64,000 bases of DNA from Chrysaora quinquecirrha (taxonomy: Eukaryota; Cnidaria; Scyphozoa; Semaeostomeae; Pelagiidae): NCBI GenBank assembly GCA_014526335.1, contig JACTAT010000029.1, positions 5,341,913 through 5,405,912 on the forward strand. Reading direction: 5' to 3'. The translations under genes were made by a program, and so were the position numbers. The notes under the pieces were generated by a model that saw nothing but the letters and a program-made list of their open reading frames with translations, searched no databases and was not told the origin of the DNA. Shown here piece by piece: positions 56,001 through 59,000 of this stretch (the stretch's first letter is position 1; each line of letters starts with the position of its first letter).

Positions 56001-59000
56001 TCCTTTGGATTCGATTGAAAAACGTTTGAATTCAAGAAAGATCGACTTCAGACGGCATTAATTCATGGTCGAGAGTTCAAAGATGCCTTGCAATGCTTTG
56101 AGGATCGTCTTGTTAGCTTAGAGACTCGCTGTTCACAACATCAACCGATTTCTGCTGTGTTGGATGATACAGAGAGACAGAATACCGAGCACGAGGTACT
56201 GTAAAACGACGATTCCTCCACCTTTTACATCTAAATCTTCAAATTCAGCGATCAAGCTTACACGTTTGTATGCTTTCGTTAAAAATCTTGGCCACTTCTG
56301 TGTATTATCTCTCTTGAGTCTCTTGGGTCCTTTAACCCCTTCCTTACTCTCTTATCTAATCTTGAATTTATAACATATACAATGATTGATATCAGATACA
56401 AGAGCGTGTTCTTCGAAACCAATTTTTTTCGATAGCCCTCTTTTTGGAATGTGTATTTTTAAAGCAATTCAATTAAAACCTTCTGCCGTCAAAAGCAGAA
56501 GGTTTCCGAGACTTTCGAGAGATTCTCGGGTCGAAGTACGAACAAGATTGCAATTTTACCAGTTGCCAGGATACATTCCACGGAAGGGTCTGGGACGAGG
56601 GTAGCAAGAATTTTGGCGCGAAAATTGACTTGTTTGGAACAGTCTCGGATTTCCAGAATACCTGTTTTTATTTTTAAATTATGGATGTTTGGAAGCTTCC
56701 CGGTTTTGAAATGCGGAAGGTTTTTTGAAGTTCTGAAGAAAACGCCCTAAGATTTCGTTTGTCCTCTGTTTGCCACCGGCGCTTTTAATTTCTATAAAAC
56801 GTTTTTATTTATTCTAGATGCTTCTTCGAGATCATGATTCTATTAAACCTCTCTACGAACAAGTCTTGACTGCTGCAGGCAGATTCAGAGAATCGCTTGA
56901 CAATACTGAAGATATATCCCTGCATGACCAAAAGATTGACAGCTTAAAATCTCGATGGTCTGAACTTCAAGCGAAAATTGAAAGAAGATCTGATGTTATC
57001 AAGTCTATCCTTCCAAAAGCAAGGTTATTTGCAAAGGAAAAGGACAAGTTAACAGAGTGGATGGTTGAAGCTGAAAAGCAGCTGAAGGCCATGACTATAG
57101 TACCAAATAGTCCTGCTCAACTTGCTAATCTCAGACAAATAGCCAAGGTTAGAGGGTATTTATTGTTTAAATCATTAAGGTCAAATTATTTGAAACTGGT
57201 CTTGAAAACTAGCAAAAAATGTCTTGCAAAACTAGAAAACATGTCTGTAGAAAACAGGTAAAAAATCGTGCGTGTTACAGTCGATTCTAATAGTTCAGTT
57301 CCATTCAATTGAAACTTTTTCTAAAAAAATATCTTGCGAAAAAATGGCAACAATCAGTACAACCTGCAATAGTCAGCTACTTTACGGTTGATAGAGGACC
57401 AATCAGACTATCAATCGAACAGCATGGATTTTTCCACAAGTGGCATACCGCAATAGATGGGATTCGAATCAGGACTGCAAGAACAGAGAGCCAACGACGT
57501 TTCTACTGAGCTATAAACTTAGCTCTCCAAATCATACAGCCTTAGGTTCTCTTCCAGTCTGACTTTTTGTGTTTCGGTTATGTCGAGCCTTCTGCAGCAC
57601 TTTTATTTGTATGAATATACATTACAAGTATAAGCATACCACAGTTGATTTGATTTGAACCCAAGATTGCATGATCAGAGAGCCAATTCATGACAAACAT
57701 GTATATAAAAGTCAGGGTGCTGAAGCAGGCTTAACATAGCCGAAACACAAAAGGCCAAACGGGAGAGGAGTCTTGGGCTGTATGACTTGGAGAGTTACTC
57801 GAACATTTAATTGAGCTCTTTAGCTGAGTGGAATCGTCTTTGGCTCTCTGATCATCCAGTCTTCGGTTCAAATTCAATCAATTGTGGTGTGTCCCTTGTG
57901 TTCGCCATTTATGACAAATAAGTCTAACAGCATAAAATAGCAGCAAGTTTTTTTTTGTACAGGAATTCAAGATTGATGTTGATTGTCACACTCCGTTGTA
58001 TGATACCTTTGCCCAGTCTTCTCAAAAACTCGTCGGAGCCTGCCAGAATCGTCCTGAGGAAACAACGAATCATGATATTATTGAAAGTGACTTTGACAAT
58101 CTGAAACTGCGTTGGCGAAGGCTGTCTGTTGTAATGGAAGAAACGGAGGAGAAAATCTCAAAGCTTAATGAAGTGCTACCTGTCTATTTCATTTCTGCCA
58201 ATAATTGTAACGATGAGCTTGATGCTGTTGAAAGAAGTCTCAAAGTTGCACCGTCATTTGGTGTTGATGTGGCCGCGGCTGAAAATGAACTCCAAAGAAT
58301 CGTAGTAAGTTGAGACTTTACCATTTACTGATTCCTTTGTTCTGGTTAATATATTGCAATGGGAAGTTGCGCTACAAGACTAGCACAGCCATTTACGCTT
58401 GAATTTGTTTTGTCTGATATAATATAACTGGTCGTGAGTTACTATATATGTCTACCGTCTAAGGCCCATAATGAGATAAGGAATAATAATAGGAGTTGGA
58501 CAGAGTACTTGGTACGTTATAAGCAAAGTGAGCAGGGTATTTTCCTTTTTTCTGCGGCTCGAGGAACAATTTTGTATTCGAAAGTACGTTACTTATAATC
58601 GTGTACATCATAACGGGACTATTGTCGGGACAAATAGGGGTTTAGGGACAGAAAATGGCCGCGTCTCGAACCTTTAGGGTTAATTTGTTTCACTGTGCAT
58701 ACTGTATTTTCAATGACAATTCCTTGAACTTTCTGCTTGTTCAGCACGATTTGCATTGCATGATGAAACTATACATCACTGTCAATCTGGTCACTTCCTA
58801 TCTAGATTCAAAGTAAAACTAATTTGATAGAGAGAAAAGGCCACGAACTGCAAACTGTCCCGTCGGATCTTTCGATTCTTGCGGCGAATAAAGTAAAATA
58901 AAGCAGTGAGGCAGTAACGCTGCAAAGCGACGAGAAGACGAAGCAAAAAAGACGAATTTTTTAACACTAATATTTCGCCCCGACATTCAGGGCTTCATCA

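Noticed and set aside
57460..57530. Functional tRNA gene on the minus strand
   Set aside because: Promoter-box-like words are present, but I could not pair a full cloverleaf, and the same sequence recurs inverted nearby, as expected of a SINE.
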